A stretch of 64,000 nucleotides of DNA, taken from the NCBI RefSeq assembly GCF_900172215.1, contig NZ_FWFP01000013.1, positions 62,001 through 126,000 of the forward strand, read 5' to 3'. This document shows, one piece after another, positions 17,797 to 27,356 of the stretch (positions are counted from its first letter, which is position 1; each line of letters begins with the position of its first letter). This stretch comes from Ruegeria meonggei. Its GTDB lineage: Bacteria > Pseudomonadota > Alphaproteobacteria > Rhodobacterales > Rhodobacteraceae. Under the pieces are notes generated by a model. That model was given only the letters and a program-made list of their open reading frames with translations, did not search any database and was not told the origin of the DNA. Made by a program: the position numbers and the translations under genes.

Positions 17797-18978
17797 TCAG
17801 ACTGTTTTTTTCAGCGCATCCGCCAGGTCGGTACGCTCCCAGCTGAAACCGCCATCTGCCTCGGGCTGTCGTCCAAAATGGCCGTAGGCCGCGGTACGCT
17901 GGTAGATCGGCTTGTTCAGTTCCAGGTGCTGACGGATGCCGCGAGGTGTCAGGTCCATCACCTGATCCACAGCTTTTTCAATCAGCGCGTCATCGATCTG
18001 GCCGGTTCCATGCGTATCGGCGTAAATTGACAGCGGCTTTGAGACACCAATCGCATAGCTCAGCTGGATGGTGCAGCGTTCGGCCATGCCAGCAGCGACC
18101 ACGTTCTTGGCCAGGTAGCGCGCGGCGTAAGCGGCCGAGCGGTCCACCTTGGTCGGGTCCTTGCCCGAAAACGCGCCGCCACCATGCGGCGCAGCCCCGC
18201 CATAGGTATCAACGATGATCTTGCGTCCGGTCAGACCTGCATCACCGTCCGGTCCGCCAATCACGAATTTGCCGGTGGGGTTCACGTGCCATTCGGTATT
18301 CGCTGTCAACCAGCCCTCGGGCAGGGTCTCGCGAATGTACGGTTCAACGATAGCGCGGATATCGTCCGAGCTGAGCGCGGCATCCAGGTGCTGAGTCGAC
18401 AACACGATTGAGCTGACGCCAACCGGCATGCCATCACGGTAAATCACCGACAGCTGAGATTTTGCATCCGGGCCCAGAGCCGGTTCAGTCCCGTTTTTAC
18501 GCACCTCGGCCAACCGCCGCAGAACCGCGTGGGAATACTGGATCGGCGCCGGCATCAATGCTGGTGTTTCCGTGGTCGCATAACCGAACATGATGCCCTG
18601 GTCGCCAGCGCCTTCGTCTTTCTCGCCGGCTGCGTCGACACCCTGCGCGATATGCGCGGATTGTTCGTGCAGCAGGTTGGTCACCTCGACGGTCTGGTGA
18701 TGGAACTTGTCCTGTTCATAACCGATATCTTTGATACAGGCGCGGGCGATCTCATCGATGCGGCCCATATAGTCGTGCAGCTTGTCCTGATCCGACAGGC
18801 CCACCTCACCACCAATGACAACCCGATTGGTTGTGGCAAAAGTTTCACAAGCCACGCGCGCCTCTGGCTCTTCGTTCAAAAGCGCATCAAGGACGGCATC
18901 GGAAATCCGGTCGCAAACCTTATCCGGGTGCCCTTCGGATACGGACTCCGAAGTGAATGTGTAGTTCTGTCGGGACAT
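17797..18978 (-). CDS. metK: S-adenosylmethionine synthase
   Basis: 393 residues. It makes SAM from methionine and ATP. Motifs include [23 protein letters not shown] at the N-terminus, [12 protein letters not shown] and the loop [23 protein letters not shown] (given in parts). The length equals the family norm plus a few residues. Its leader contains a SAM/SAH riboswitch that covers the ribosome-binding GGAG and a promoter just upstream of that, so it is feedback-regulated at translation independently of lnt. Confidence 0.97.
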   Translation of the reverse strand: MSRQNYTFTSESVSEGHPDKVCDRISDAVLDALLNEEPEARVACETFATTNRVVIGGEVGLSDQDKLHDYMGRIDEIARACIKDIGYEQDKFHHQTVEVTNLLHEQSAHIAQGVDAAGEKDEGAGDQGIMFGYATTETPALMPAPIQYSHAVLRRLAEVRKNGTEPALGPDAKSQLSVIYRDGMPVGVSSIVLSTQHLDAALSSDDIRAIVEPYIRETLPEGWLTANTEWHVNPTGKFVIGGPDGDAGLTGRKIIVDTYGGAAPHGGGAFSGKDPTKVDRSAAYAARYLAKNVVAAGMAERCTIQLSYAIGVSKPLSIYADTHGTGQIDDALIEKAVDQVMDLTPRGIRQHLELNKPIYQRTAAYGHFGRQPEADGGFSWERTDLADALKKTV

Positions 18979-18981
18979 GAA

Positions 18982-19030
18982 AGTGCTCCATTAAGATTTC
19001 CCCGTCACGCCAGGAAGCCGTTGTGACAAG
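18982..19030 (-). ncRNA. SAM/SAH riboswitch in the metK leader
   Basis: On the minus strand the leader has GTCACAACGGCTTCCTGGC followed by GTGAC, then a linker and TGGAGCAC just before the metK ATG. This matches, from memory, the compact SAM/SAH riboswitch of Rhodobacterales: stem GTCAC/GTGAC, and a pseudoknot between GCTTCC in the loop and GGAGC downstream. The pseudoknot partner is the Shine-Dalgarno itself, so binding of SAM (or SAH) would block metK translation. The 49-base region fits entirely between a promoter and the gene. Confidence 0.9.
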
Positions 19031-19038
19031 CATGTGAG

Positions 19039-19067
19039 GGGATACGCCCACACAAAGACAGGGTCAA
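19039..19067 (-). promoter_or_regulatory. candidate metK promoter
   Basis: On the minus strand TTGACC (19067-19062) and TATCCC (19044-19039) are 17 bases apart. The predicted start site, about 19032, falls directly at the 5' end of the SAM/SAH riboswitch. It lies just after the lnt stop at 19072. Confidence 0.6.
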
Positions 19068-19071
19068 TCCG

Positions 19072-20571
19072 TTATTGTGTTTGCCCCCGTGCAGCGTTGC
19101 GCCAGAGCAGCGTAAGCAGCACCAAAAGCGCAAAAATCACCGGATTATCGCCCAAGCGTGAATAAAAAGTTGGTGCCATGGGTGCTGGCAGTTCCGCGTC
19201 GACATACCCCGCCTGTCCCAGTGCCAGCGCGTCTGTAATACGTCCCAGCGGATCAATCATTGCCGACACGCCGGTATTAGCCGAGCGCATCATCGGCAGC
19301 CCTTGTTCAATCGCCCGCATCTGGGCCTGCGCCAGATGCTGATACGGGCCGGATCGCGTACCGAACCAAGCATCATTGGTGATCTGCAACAGAAAATCCG
19401 CCCGGCCCGGTGCGGACAGAACATCTTGTGTAAACACCGCCTCGTAGCAGATCAGTGGCAGCGCCTTGCCCAGTTTACCCGCATCCATCAGGGCAGCACC
19501 GGGACCCGCGCTGAACCCGTGACCAGTGATTGCCGCCATACCGTAAATGCCGAACTTCGCCATCACATCGCCAAACGGCACGTACTCTCCAAACGGGGCC
19601 AGATGGTGTTTGTCATACAGACCCTGCTGCTGGCCGTCCTCATTCAGATAGATCATCGAGTTGTAAATGCGCGGGCCGTCGCCACGCTGGATGCCCAGAA
19701 AGACCGGCGTTCCCTGCGCCGCCTTGGCGACGACATCCAGATAAGGCTGCGCGCTGCCCAACCACGCGGGTACCGACGTTTCAGGCCAAACAATCAAATC
19801 CGGCCTGGGCCGTGCTGCTGTGAGTTCAATCTGACGCGCAAAAAAGAGCGGCGCGAATTCGGGATCCCATTTCTGATGCTGCGGAGCATTGGGTTGGATC
19901 AGACGCACAACATTGCCGGTGGCAGTGACCTCGGGCCGCGTCGCGGCGTATCCGGCGACCAGACAGACAGCCCCCAACGTCAGGCCAAGCGGCAGGGCAA
20001 ACCCGCCGCGCTGTGTCAGCGCCGCGCCCAAAGGCAGGGTTGCAAGCAAGGTCAACGTGCCCAGACCATAAGGTCCGAACAACGAAAGCAACTGTGCGAC
20101 CGGCGTATCGACCCAGACCTGTGCCATCCCGGCCCACGGGAACCCCGTTAGCACATAACCGCGGGCGCATTCCGTCAATGAAATGGCGATGGCCAGAAAC
20201 GTTGTCTGTTGAACGGCTCTGGCACCGGGACGCCGCGCGACCCAAAATGCCAGCGCCCAGAACAAGCCCAATCCACCCGCCATAAGGACAAGCGCAAAGG
20301 GCGCCATCCACGCGTGGCGCTCTGCGTCTACAAGGAACGGCTCGATGATCCAGCTGAGGGCATTGGCGAAATATCCGGTCGCAAAAGCCCAACCCAGCCA
20401 GGCCGCCCGAATCCGCGTTTCAGTGGACAGAAAAAGCGGTGCCAACAGCACCAGCGCTAGCAGCGTCGCCATCCAGAGGCCAAATGGCGCAAGACCAAAG
20501 GCCGCAAGCGCGCCCAGCAGGACCGCCAGTATAAGTCTCAGCCACAGGGGCCAGCCTTGTGCAGGGTTCAT
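19072..20571 (-). CDS. lnt: apolipoprotein N-acyltransferase
   Basis: 499 residues. An N-terminal region of six or so transmembrane helices (about 1-200) is followed by a periplasmic nitrilase domain. The catalytic Glu-Lys-Cys triad is visible in WPETSVPAW, KHHLAPFGEYVPF and ICYEAVF. It adds the third acyl chain to the N-terminal Cys of lipoproteins in the inner membrane. Its ATG overlaps the stop of the upstream CBS-domain gene by four bases (ATGA), the conserved corC-lnt coupling. Confidence 0.95.
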   Translation of the reverse strand: MNPAQGWPLWLRLILAVLLGALAAFGLAPFGLWMATLLALVLLAPLFLSTETRIRAAWLGWAFATGYFANALSWIIEPFLVDAERHAWMAPFALVLMAGGLGLFWALAFWVARRPGARAVQQTTFLAIAISLTECARGYVLTGFPWAGMAQVWVDTPVAQLLSLFGPYGLGTLTLLATLPLGAALTQRGGFALPLGLTLGAVCLVAGYAATRPEVTATGNVVRLIQPNAPQHQKWDPEFAPLFFARQIELTAARPRPDLIVWPETSVPAWLGSAQPYLDVVAKAAQGTPVFLGIQRGDGPRIYNSMIYLNEDGQQQGLYDKHHLAPFGEYVPFGDVMAKFGIYGMAAITGHGFSAGPGAALMDAGKLGKALPLICYEAVFTQDVLSAPGRADFLLQITNDAWFGTRSGPYQHLAQAQMRAIEQGLPMMRSANTGVSAMIDPLGRITDALALGQAGYVDAELPAPMAPTFYSRLGDNPVIFALLVLLTLLWRNAARGQTQ

Positions 20572-21455
20572 CCAACAAGGTCCGGCAACATCACGCGCAA
20601 TCGCTTGATCCGCCGCGCATCTGCGTCGATCACCTCAAACTCAGGGCCCTCGGGATGCAACACGACCTCACCCCGCGCCGGAACGCGGCCTGATAGCATG
20701 AAGACCAGACCACCCAGAGTATCAATCTCTTCTTCGTCCACATCTTCATGACTGGTCAGTGAACGCCCGATCTCGGCCTCAAATTCGTCCAGCGGGACGC
20801 GGGCCTGAACGACATAGCAGCCGGGTTTCTCATGCACCCAAAGCTGGTCTTCATCTGCGTCATGCTCATCCGCGATTTCGCCCACGACCTGCTCAATCAG
20901 GTCTTCAATCGTCAGCAGCCCGTCGACACCGCCATATTCGTCAATCACCAACGCCATGTGGCGACGTTCGGTCTGCATCTTGGTCATCAGAATGCCAATC
21001 GGCATCGAAGGCGGCACGAACAACAACGTGCGCAGCATCGATACCAGATCGAATTCCTTGGACGTCCCGTTGAATCCATGGGTCAAGGCAAAATCCTTGA
21101 GGTGCACAAACCCAAGCGGAGTATCGAGCGTCCCTTCATAAACCGGTATCCGGGACAGGCCGCTATCACGAAACACCTGCGCCAATTCGTCTTTGGTGAT
21201 GGTTGAAGGAACCGAGATAATCTCGGCCGTTGGGATGGCGACATCTTCAACCCGCATCCGGCGCAAGTTGATCATACCGCGCGGCTGAACTGTGTCAGCC
21301 TCGTGCCCATTGGCCGTGCCAACCTCTGCGTCGCTTTGTGGTGAAAGCGCGTCCACTATCCGAGAAAAAAATCCGGCTTTCTCGTTAACATTGTCACCGC
21401 TGTTCTTCGGTTGCGCGCTCTGCGCCGCCATAGAACTGCCGTCTGTATCGCCCAT
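20568..21455 (-). CDS. CorC/HlyC-type hemolysin-family protein with tandem CBS domains
   Basis: About 295 residues, soluble. Two CBS domains (roughly 75-195, with EDVAIPTAEIISVP and IDEYGGVDGLLTIEDLIEQVVGEI) are followed by a C-terminal CorC_HlyC domain (IDTLGGLVFMLSGRVPARGEVV). CorC is linked to magnesium/cobalt handling; the precise role in this group is not settled. ATG at 21455 is preferred because GGATAGG lies just upstream; a TTG at 21467 is possible. It sits between ybeY and lnt in the conserved alphaproteobacterial cluster. Confidence 0.9.
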   Translation of the reverse strand: MGDTDGSSMAAQSAQPKNSGDNVNEKAGFFSRIVDALSPQSDAEVGTANGHEADTVQPRGMINLRRMRVEDVAIPTAEIISVPSTITKDELAQVFRDSGLSRIPVYEGTLDTPLGFVHLKDFALTHGFNGTSKEFDLVSMLRTLLFVPPSMPIGILMTKMQTERRHMALVIDEYGGVDGLLTIEDLIEQVVGEIADEHDADEDQLWVHEKPGCYVVQARVPLDEFEAEIGRSLTSHEDVDEEEIDTLGGLVFMLSGRVPARGEVVLHPEGPEFEVIDADARRIKRLRVMLPDLVG

Positions 21456-21489
21456 AAACCTATCCAATTAATCGGCCTTATGGCCATCT

Positions 21490-21984
21490 CTACACATTAT
21501 ATGGGTCATCAATACCCAGTTTGCCAAGTATATTGACTTCAACAGCCTCCATCAAAGTGGCGTCAAGGTCACGAATATGGTCGTAACCCAGCAAATGTAA
21601 CGTTCCGTGAATAATCAGGTGTGTCACGTGATCGTCCATGAGTTTGCCGGCCTCAGCCGCTTCGCGCGTACAAGTGTCATACGAAATAGCGATATCACCC
21701 AGTGCTATTTCTCCGGTAAAGTCCGGGGTCGGCAACTCCGGGGCCTGCCCGGCAGTTTCTGCAGCCAAATCCTCGGCTGGCCAGCTGAGCACGTTGGTGG
21801 GCGTCGGTTTTTCCCGAAACTCCGTATTCAACTCAGCGATTCGGGTGTCATCGCAGGCCAGCAAGCTGATCTCGCAAAGCTCCGCCTCCAGGTCGCAGTG
21901 ATCCAGCACTGCCTGAACGGTGCGTGTCGCCAGCGCCTCAAGACCCTGCCAACGCGGATCAACAATTATCAGTTCAAGATTCAT
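21490..21984 (-). CDS. ybeY: endoribonuclease YbeY (rRNA maturation)
   Basis: 164 residues. The zinc-binding signature HGTLHLLGYDH (H-x3-H-x5-H) is intact near residue 129-139. YbeY is a single-strand endoribonuclease in 16S rRNA 3'-end maturation and 70S quality control. The N-terminal NTEFREKPTPTNVLSWP segment is also typical. Located directly downstream of phoH with a short hairpin in the 36-base gap. Confidence 0.95.
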   Translation of the reverse strand: MNLELIIVDPRWQGLEALATRTVQAVLDHCDLEAELCEISLLACDDTRIAELNTEFREKPTPTNVLSWPAEDLAAETAGQAPELPTPDFTGEIALGDIAISYDTCTREAAEAGKLMDDHVTHLIIHGTLHLLGYDHIRDLDATLMEAVEVNILGKLGIDDPYNV

Positions 21985-21995
21985 GTCACGCCGTC

Positions 21996-22016
21996 CAAAG
22001 CCCTGTTCGGGCTTTG
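21996..22016 (-). other. hairpin between phoH and ybeY
   Basis: CAAAGCCC (21996-22003) and GGGCTTTG (22009-22016) form a perfect 8-bp stem with a 5-base loop inside the 36-base gap. There is no T-run, and the next gene's start follows 12 bases later. It more likely affects mRNA processing or stability than termination. Confidence 0.45.
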
Positions 22017-22020
22017 ACGA

Positions 22021-23070
22021 TTACCTCGTCTCGCGGCCCGAGTCGGCCTCATACGCTTCGATGATGGCGGCGACAAGCGGGTGGCGCACGACATCTTTCG
22101 AGGTGAAATAGTTGAAACTGATATTTGGGATCGTATTCAGCAAGCGTTCAGCATCCGCTAAGCCGGACTGAACCCCACGTGGCAGGTCAACCTGAGACCG
22201 ATCACCGGTAATGACCATGCGACTGCCTTCGCCCAGCCGGGTCAGAAACATCTTCATCTGCATGGTTGTAGCGTTTTGCGCCTCATCCAGAACCACAAAC
22301 GCATTGGCCAGCGTGCGCCCGCGCATAAAGGCCAGCGGGGCAATTTCGATTCGCTTTTCCTCGATCAGCTTGGCCAGTTGTTTGCCCGGCAAAAAGTCGT
22401 TCAGCGCATCATAGAGCGGCTGCATATAGGGGTCGACCTTGTCCTTCATGTCACCGGGCAGATAGCCCAGCTTTTCACCCGCCTCGACGGCCGGGCGACT
22501 GAGGATGATCCGGTCAACATGACCCCCGATGAACATCGACACACCTGCCGCGACCGCCAGATAGGTCTTGCCGGTCCCGGCGGGGCCGATTCCAAAGGCC
22601 AGCTCATTATTGAACAGGGACTGGACATAGGCCTTCTGTGCATCAGTGCGCGGCTCGACCAGTTTTTTGCGGGTCTTGATCTCTACCGTCCCGCCCTTGA
22701 ACATCTCTAATTGGTCGCCGTCTCGGGTACCGGTTCCTTTTTCCGCACCGCCCATCCGCAGCTCGCGGTCTACATCCGCAGCCTCGACATCGCGGCCGCC
22801 TTCAAGCCGCGTGTATAGCGACTGAAGCACCTCGATCGCCTGTTTCTGGGCGTCTTCGTCACCCATAACAACAAGCTGGTTGCCGCGCCGCACGATCTGG
22901 ACGGACAGCTTCTGTTCGATATCGGTCAAGTTGCGGTCGTACTCGCCGCACAGATCAATCAATAACCGGTTGTCAGGAAATTCTACAAACGCCTCGCGCT
23001 GGGGCATTTCGTTTTGCGGTGGGGTCAGGGCACCGATGGCCAATACGTTCTCCTGTGTTGGCGTTTTCAT
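22021..23070 (-). CDS. ybeZ: PhoH family ATPase (PhoH-like/YbeZ)
   Basis: About 349 residues. A KH-like N-terminal region (FPDNRLLIDLCGEYDRNLTDIEQKL...) is followed by the PhoH P-loop domain with GPAGTGKTYLAVAAGV as Walker A, VVLDEAQNAT as Walker B and VITGDRSQVDLP. YbeZ-type PhoH proteins partner with YbeY in rRNA processing, in keeping with their adjacency here. The start is uncertain: ATG at 23070 is chosen, a GTG at 23109 would add 13 residues, and neither has a clear Shine-Dalgarno. Confidence 0.92.
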   Translation of the reverse strand: MKTPTQENVLAIGALTPPQNEMPQREAFVEFPDNRLLIDLCGEYDRNLTDIEQKLSVQIVRRGNQLVVMGDEDAQKQAIEVLQSLYTRLEGGRDVEAADVDRELRMGGAEKGTGTRDGDQLEMFKGGTVEIKTRKKLVEPRTDAQKAYVQSLFNNELAFGIGPAGTGKTYLAVAAGVSMFIGGHVDRIILSRPAVEAGEKLGYLPGDMKDKVDPYMQPLYDALNDFLPGKQLAKLIEEKRIEIAPLAFMRGRTLANAFVVLDEAQNATTMQMKMFLTRLGEGSRMVITGDRSQVDLPRGVQSGLADAERLLNTIPNISFNYFTSKDVVRHPLVAAIIEAYEADSGRETR

Positions 23071-23203
23071 CTTGAGCGTAGACAACAAATCTTGGTGGGC
23101 GCAAGCCACAGTTTCATTTTTTCCGTAGCGGATGGTAAAACCGCCGAGTTTTAAACCGCGCTTGCCGCAAATCCCTTGGCGTGCGGCTTTTGAGGGGTAG
23201 GTA

Positions 23204-23971
23204 TCAAAAGGTGTAGTTCAAACCAAATCTCAATCCGCGATAGCGCGGCGTGGATTTTGTTGAAAACCCGCCGTCGAATTCAACCGTCTCCGACTCGAAT
23301 TGCACATATTCATACTCGCCTGTTATGGACCAGTTTTCATTCAGCCGGTGTTCGGCCCCGATGCTTGCCGAAAACCCCGGTCGACTTCCTTCGTCCTCCA
23401 GGGACTGAACCGCAGTGCCGGACGTAATGCTGCTGGTGGTTGTGACGTCACCCTGCACATAGCCAACGGTGAGGAAATACAAAACGGTGCCGCTTTTGTT
23501 GCTAAGCCCATTGCGAAAACGCACGGACAAGACATCAGATACCTCGGACCCACCTGTTACATCCACACCGCCAATCTGAGTTGAAACTTCATCATCGAGC
23601 GAGCCAAAATCGTAACCAAGCTCAAACCCGTAGACATAGTCGCGACCACCCATGGCAGGCAAAACGCCACGCCATCCGCCGCGGATGCCACCGTAGCCAC
23701 CGCTCAGGTCTACTTCCCCTATTTCAAAAAGAGACCCCGTGGATGTACGTAGACCAAACCTGTCTGTGCCCCCGGTCGCATAGCCCCCGGAAAGCCCAAG
23801 GTAAAAGGCGTTTACATCGCTGCTGAACCGTTTTGGGCTGACAACGGGCGCATCGGTGACGCCCTGATCCAGATTACCCGCGACTGTCGCGCTGGACAGG
23901 ATGGAATAGACCAGCAGGGTCGAAAGGGCGACATATCTGCCCGGTCCAAAGTAACGTTTCAGGAATTTCAC
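23204..23971 (-). CDS. outer-membrane beta-barrel protein (Omp25/OmpA-barrel type)
   Basis: About 255 residues with a signal sequence (hydrophobic core about 13-30) and a mature barrel of alternating strands ending in GLRFGLNYTF, the C-terminal Phe signature of outer-membrane proteins. Repeated YGFELGYDFG, FLTVGYVQG and WSITGEYEYVQF segments fit the Omp25/OprF-barrel porin-like family. GTG at 23971 is preferred since GGAGG lies six bases before it. It is inserted between miaB and phoH, which are neighbours in most alphaproteobacteria. No ligand can be predicted. Confidence 0.7.
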   Translation of the reverse strand: MKFLKRYFGPGRYVALSTLLVYSILSSATVAGNLDQGVTDAPVVSPKRFSSDVNAFYLGLSGGYATGGTDRFGLRTSTGSLFEIGEVDLSGGYGGIRGGWRGVLPAMGGRDYVYGFELGYDFGSLDDEVSTQIGGVDVTGGSEVSDVLSVRFRNGLSNKSGTVLYFLTVGYVQGDVTTTSSITSGTAVQSLEDEGSRPGFSASIGAEHRLNENWSITGEYEYVQFESETVEFDGGFSTKSTPRYRGLRFGLNYTF

Positions 23972-24150
23972 TCGCACCCTCCATCGTCCTAACCTGAAAA
24001 CAGGTCGGCGCAGATCTTGTTTCTAACGGGCACAAAACACACGCCCCGAAAATCTGACCTTTCTCGGAACATAGTTCCAAGGCATAAATCAAGGGTTAAT
24101 TTTGGAAACAAACGCCACCGACAGTATTCAGGACACACCCTAAAACAGGA

Positions 24151-25470
24151 TCAAACCAGCGCTCCGGCCAGCGAGTTCGCACCGGACGACGTGATCCGAA
24201 CGTCCTTCAGATCGCCGATTCCAACATCCGCGTCAGACACGTGTACCGAATGCAGATACTCAGACTTTCCAACCATTTGCCCCGGAAGGCGACCGGGTTT
24301 TTCAAACAGGACGCGGACTGTGCGCCCAACCATTGAATCCTGAATTTCGCGCTGATGCCGCGTGATCAGAGCTTGCAGGCGCTGTAGGCGGTCATCCGCC
24401 GCCTGAGGATCAACCTGAGACCGTTCCGCCGCAGGTGTTCCGGGCCGCGTGGAATACTTGAACGAATAGGCATAGCCGTATTTGACCTGCTCAACCAGAT
24501 CCAATGTGGCCTGAAAATCCTCTTCGGTTTCTTCGGGAAACCCGACGATAAAGTCGCCCGACATCACGATATCCGGACGTGCAGCCCGGATGCGTTCGAG
24601 CAGTCGCAGATAACTTTCCGCCGTATGGCTGCGGTTCATGCGCTTTAGGATTCTGTCCGATCCTGATTGCACCGGAAGATGCAGGTAAGGCATCAGTTTT
24701 TCGCAAGTCCCATGCGCCTCTATCAGATCGTCGGCCATGTCATTGGGGTGCGAGGTGGTAAAACGAATGCGCTCCAGACCATCGACCTTGTTCAGCTCCC
24801 AGATCAGACCAGCCAGCGTCATGTCGCCGTTCGAACCTGCGCCGTGATAGGCGTTCACGTTCTGACCAAGCAGAGTGATCTCGCGCACGCCACGTTCGAC
24901 CAGATCCTGTGCCTCGCGCAGGATACGGTCAGCAGGGCGGCTGACCTCGGCACCTCGGGTATAAGGCACGACACAGAAGGCACAGAACTTGTCGCAACCC
25001 TCTTGTACGGTCAGAAATGCCGTCGGGCCTCGTTTGGCCTTGGGTCGGTTCTTCAGCTTTTCGAACTTGTCCTCTTCGGGGAAATCCGTATCCAGCGCCT
25101 TGGCGCCTTCGCGCGTCTTCGCCTCCATCTCGGGCAGGCGGTGATAGCTCTGCGGCCCAACTACCAGATCGACCAGAGGCTGACGACGCATGATCTCTTC
25201 GCCCTCGGCCTGCGCGACGCAGCCGGCAACACCGATCTTGAGATCGGGTTTTTCGGCCTTCAACCCTTTGAACCGACCCAGCTCGGAATAGACTTTTTCG
25301 GCCGCTTTTTCCCGGATATGGCAGGTGTTCAGCAGAATCATATCCGCGTCATCGGGGCTTTGGGTTTCAACATAGCCCTGCCCGCCCAGCGTTTCGGCCA
25401 TACGCTCGCTGTCATAGACATTCATCTGACAACCATAAGTTTTGATGTACAGCTTTTTGGGGTCTGACAT
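24151..25470 (-). CDS. miaB: tRNA-2-methylthio-N6-dimethylallyladenosine synthase
   Basis: About 439 residues. It is a methylthiotransferase that thiomethylates i6A37 in tRNAs. The N-terminal UPF0004 domain begins [19 protein letters not shown] (first cluster Cys). The radical-SAM motif is CDKFCAFC, and a C-terminal TRAM domain (about 375-439) ends the protein. ATG at 25470 is favoured since AAAGG lies eight bases upstream; ATG at 25476 is the alternative. It heads the miaB-phoH-ybeY-corC-lnt block. Confidence 0.96.
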   Translation of the reverse strand: MSDPKKLYIKTYGCQMNVYDSERMAETLGGQGYVETQSPDDADMILLNTCHIREKAAEKVYSELGRFKGLKAEKPDLKIGVAGCVAQAEGEEIMRRQPLVDLVVGPQSYHRLPEMEAKTREGAKALDTDFPEEDKFEKLKNRPKAKRGPTAFLTVQEGCDKFCAFCVVPYTRGAEVSRPADRILREAQDLVERGVREITLLGQNVNAYHGAGSNGDMTLAGLIWELNKVDGLERIRFTTSHPNDMADDLIEAHGTCEKLMPYLHLPVQSGSDRILKRMNRSHTAESYLRLLERIRAARPDIVMSGDFIVGFPEETEEDFQATLDLVEQVKYGYAYSFKYSTRPGTPAAERSQVDPQAADDRLQRLQALITRHQREIQDSMVGRTVRVLFEKPGRLPGQMVGKSEYLHSVHVSDADVGIGDLKDVRITSSGANSLAGALV

Positions 25471-25590
25471 GGTCATAGCCTTTGCGTTCGCGGGATCGGC
25501 GTCGTCTATACCTTACGAACGCCGCTTGCAATGCCCGCGCGATTACCCGATTTTGGCCGGAGATTCCAGCAAAGTGGAACCGGACAGGCA

Positions 25591-26454
25591 ATGCAGTACG
25601 ACTCAATTGACGATTTTCTGACCTCGGGCAAAAGCGCTCTGGCCAAGGGCCCTGTCGCGCTGATCTTTGCCGAGGACGATGTTGAGATCGCCAGCACCAT
25701 CCAACACCACCTGAACCTGGGTTTCAAATCCCTGATCGCCTTCATGCCGCAGGATTTCGCGCTGAACCCCGAGCTATCGGACCGCATCCACCGCGTCGCT
25801 CTGGCCTGCGCGCCTAGAACGGTGGTGTTTGACACGGTCAACAGGCTGATCCAGGCCGCGCCCGGGCTTTGGATGTATTACTGCTATAACGCCGAATACC
25901 TGTTTTTTCCGTTTTGCGAGACCCGTACGGTCGGCGAATTGCTGGCCTTTCACACAGAAGAGCGCCGGGATGCGATGCTCAGCCATGTGGTCGATCTGTA
26001 TGCGGGTGATCTGACCGACTTTCCAAACGGTGTCGCCCCGGACCACGCGATGCTGGACAGCACAGGCTACTACGCCCACACGCGCCACGACGTAGACGAC
26101 CAACCAGTCGACCGTCAGTTGGATATGTCAGGTGGTTTGCGCTGGCGGTTCGAGGACCACATTCCGTACGAGCGACGGCGCATCGACCGGATCGCCCTTT
26201 TCAAGTCCCGCAAAGACCTGAAATTGCAGCCCGATCACACGTTCGATGAACCCGAGTACAATACTTATTCCTGCCCCTGGCACCACAACATGACAGCAGC
26301 AATTTGCTCATTCCGAGCGGCCAAAGCCTTGAAAAGCAACGCCGGATCGACATTCGACATCCCAACGTTTCGCTGGCGAAACTCGGTCCCGTTTCAATGG
26401 TCGTCAAGCCAATTGCTGGATCTGGGGCTGATCGAACCCGGTCAGTGGTTCTGA
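25591..26454 (+). CDS. putative glycosyltransferase (family 2-like)
   Basis: 287 residues. The N-terminal part (PVALIFAEDDVEIASTIQHHLNLGF, in two blocks) resembles the small glycosyltransferase-2/92-like proteins common in Rhodobacteraceae, with an EDD acidic motif near residue 30 in place of a classical DxD. The middle has YCYNAEYLFFPFCETRTVGEL and the end WRNSVPFQWSSSQLLDLGLIEPGQWF. Function and acceptor are unknown. It is divergent from miaB and convergent with the dioxygenase gene. An upstream in-frame ATG at 25531 overlaps the miaB promoter region and is not used. Confidence 0.6.
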   Translation: MQYDSIDDFLTSGKSALAKGPVALIFAEDDVEIASTIQHHLNLGFKSLIAFMPQDFALNPELSDRIHRVALACAPRTVVFDTVNRLIQAAPGLWMYYCYNAEYLFFPFCETRTVGELLAFHTEERRDAMLSHVVDLYAGDLTDFPNGVAPDHAMLDSTGYYAHTRHDVDDQPVDRQLDMSGGLRWRFEDHIPYERRRIDRIALFKSRKDLKLQPDHTFDEPEYNTYSCPWHHNMTAAICSFRAAKALKSNAGSTFDIPTFRWRNSVPFQWSSSQLLDLGLIEPGQWF

Positions 26455-26472
26455 TCCGACCGGGCCTTTGAT

Positions 26473-27270
26473 CTAACGCTGCAACAGAACCGGAAACCAG
26501 TCTTCGCGCAGCCGCTGACCGGGGATCATGTCGTGGCCGGGAAATGGCGGAGAGGTTCGACCCGGACGTTCGACATATCGCGCATCATCGCCAACCAGAC
26601 GCAGCGAAAAAGCACGGCGACGGCGGTCTGACTGGTTCCCGCGGGCTCCGTGCAGTGTGCGATAGTTGAAGGCAACCGCATCGCCTGGTTCCATTTCGAA
26701 CTCCACCACTTTCATGCCCTCGGCATCTGGATCAGGGACGGGTATGTACTGGCCCTCGTCCGGGAAAAACCCATCTTCCGAGGCCCAGCGCGTTGGTAAC
26801 ACTTCTTTTTCCCACAGGTGGGACCCGGCAACGCAGCGTAATGTCGCCTGTTTTACAGGGTCCAGCGGTGACCAGAAACTGACCGTTTGGCGACCTTCAA
26901 CAAAGTAATAAGGCCCGTCCTGGTGCCACGGCGTTGCCATCGACGTCCCCGGTTCCTTGACCAAGACGTGGTCGTGAAACATCTGCACGGTTTGTGACTG
27001 CATGAGGTCGGCCGCAACCTCAGCCGCCGGAGAGTTTTTTATCACATCCCGAAACTGATCGATCCGGTGCCAATTGCAGTAATCGTCAAAGAACAGGCCC
27101 GTCTCACCCTGCTTTTTGTTCTCGGATGCGTACGGGCCCGGCTCTGCCATATTTGCCGCAATACCGTCGCGCAGCGTGTCCACGTGATTTGCAAACAACC
27201 CTTTGATCAAAACAACACCGTCCTTCTGGTAGCTGTCGATCAAGTCCTGGGTAATCAAAGGATGCGTCAT
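26473..27270 (-). CDS. phytanoyl-CoA dioxygenase (PhyH) family Fe(II)/2-oxoglutarate oxygenase
   Basis: 265 residues with the PhyH double-stranded beta-helix. The iron-binding HxD is in TPWHQDGPYYF, the distal His in TLHGARGN, followed by the 2-oxoglutarate-binding Arg in RRRAFSLRLVGDD. These enzymes hydroxylate small acids or osmolytes such as phytanoyl-CoA, ectoine or alkylphosphonates; the substrate cannot be told here. GGAGACAGAG precedes the ATG. It is divergently transcribed from a LysR regulator that shares its promoter region, so it is the likely target. Confidence 0.85.
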   Translation of the reverse strand: MTHPLITQDLIDSYQKDGVVLIKGLFANHVDTLRDGIAANMAEPGPYASENKKQGETGLFFDDYCNWHRIDQFRDVIKNSPAAEVAADLMQSQTVQMFHDHVLVKEPGTSMATPWHQDGPYYFVEGRQTVSFWSPLDPVKQATLRCVAGSHLWEKEVLPTRWASEDGFFPDEGQYIPVPDPDAEGMKVVEFEMEPGDAVAFNYRTLHGARGNQSDRRRRAFSLRLVGDDARYVERPGRTSPPFPGHDMIPGQRLREDWFPVLLQR

Positions 27271-27330
27271 CTCTGTCTCCGTGCCCGTGGTCTGATGATC
27301 TGCGCATGATACAGCCCTCTGTTCAAATCA

Positions 27331-27345
27331 TATCTTTCAAAGATA
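27331..27345. promoter_or_regulatory. candidate LysR-type operator
   Basis: TATCTTT-C-AAAGATA is a perfect 15-bp interrupted palindrome containing the T-N11-A spacing typical of LysR boxes. It ends 12 bases before the lysR ATG and about 60 bases before the divergent dioxygenase start, so it could serve both genes. Confidence 0.55.
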
Positions 27346-27356
27346 GACTTAACTTC

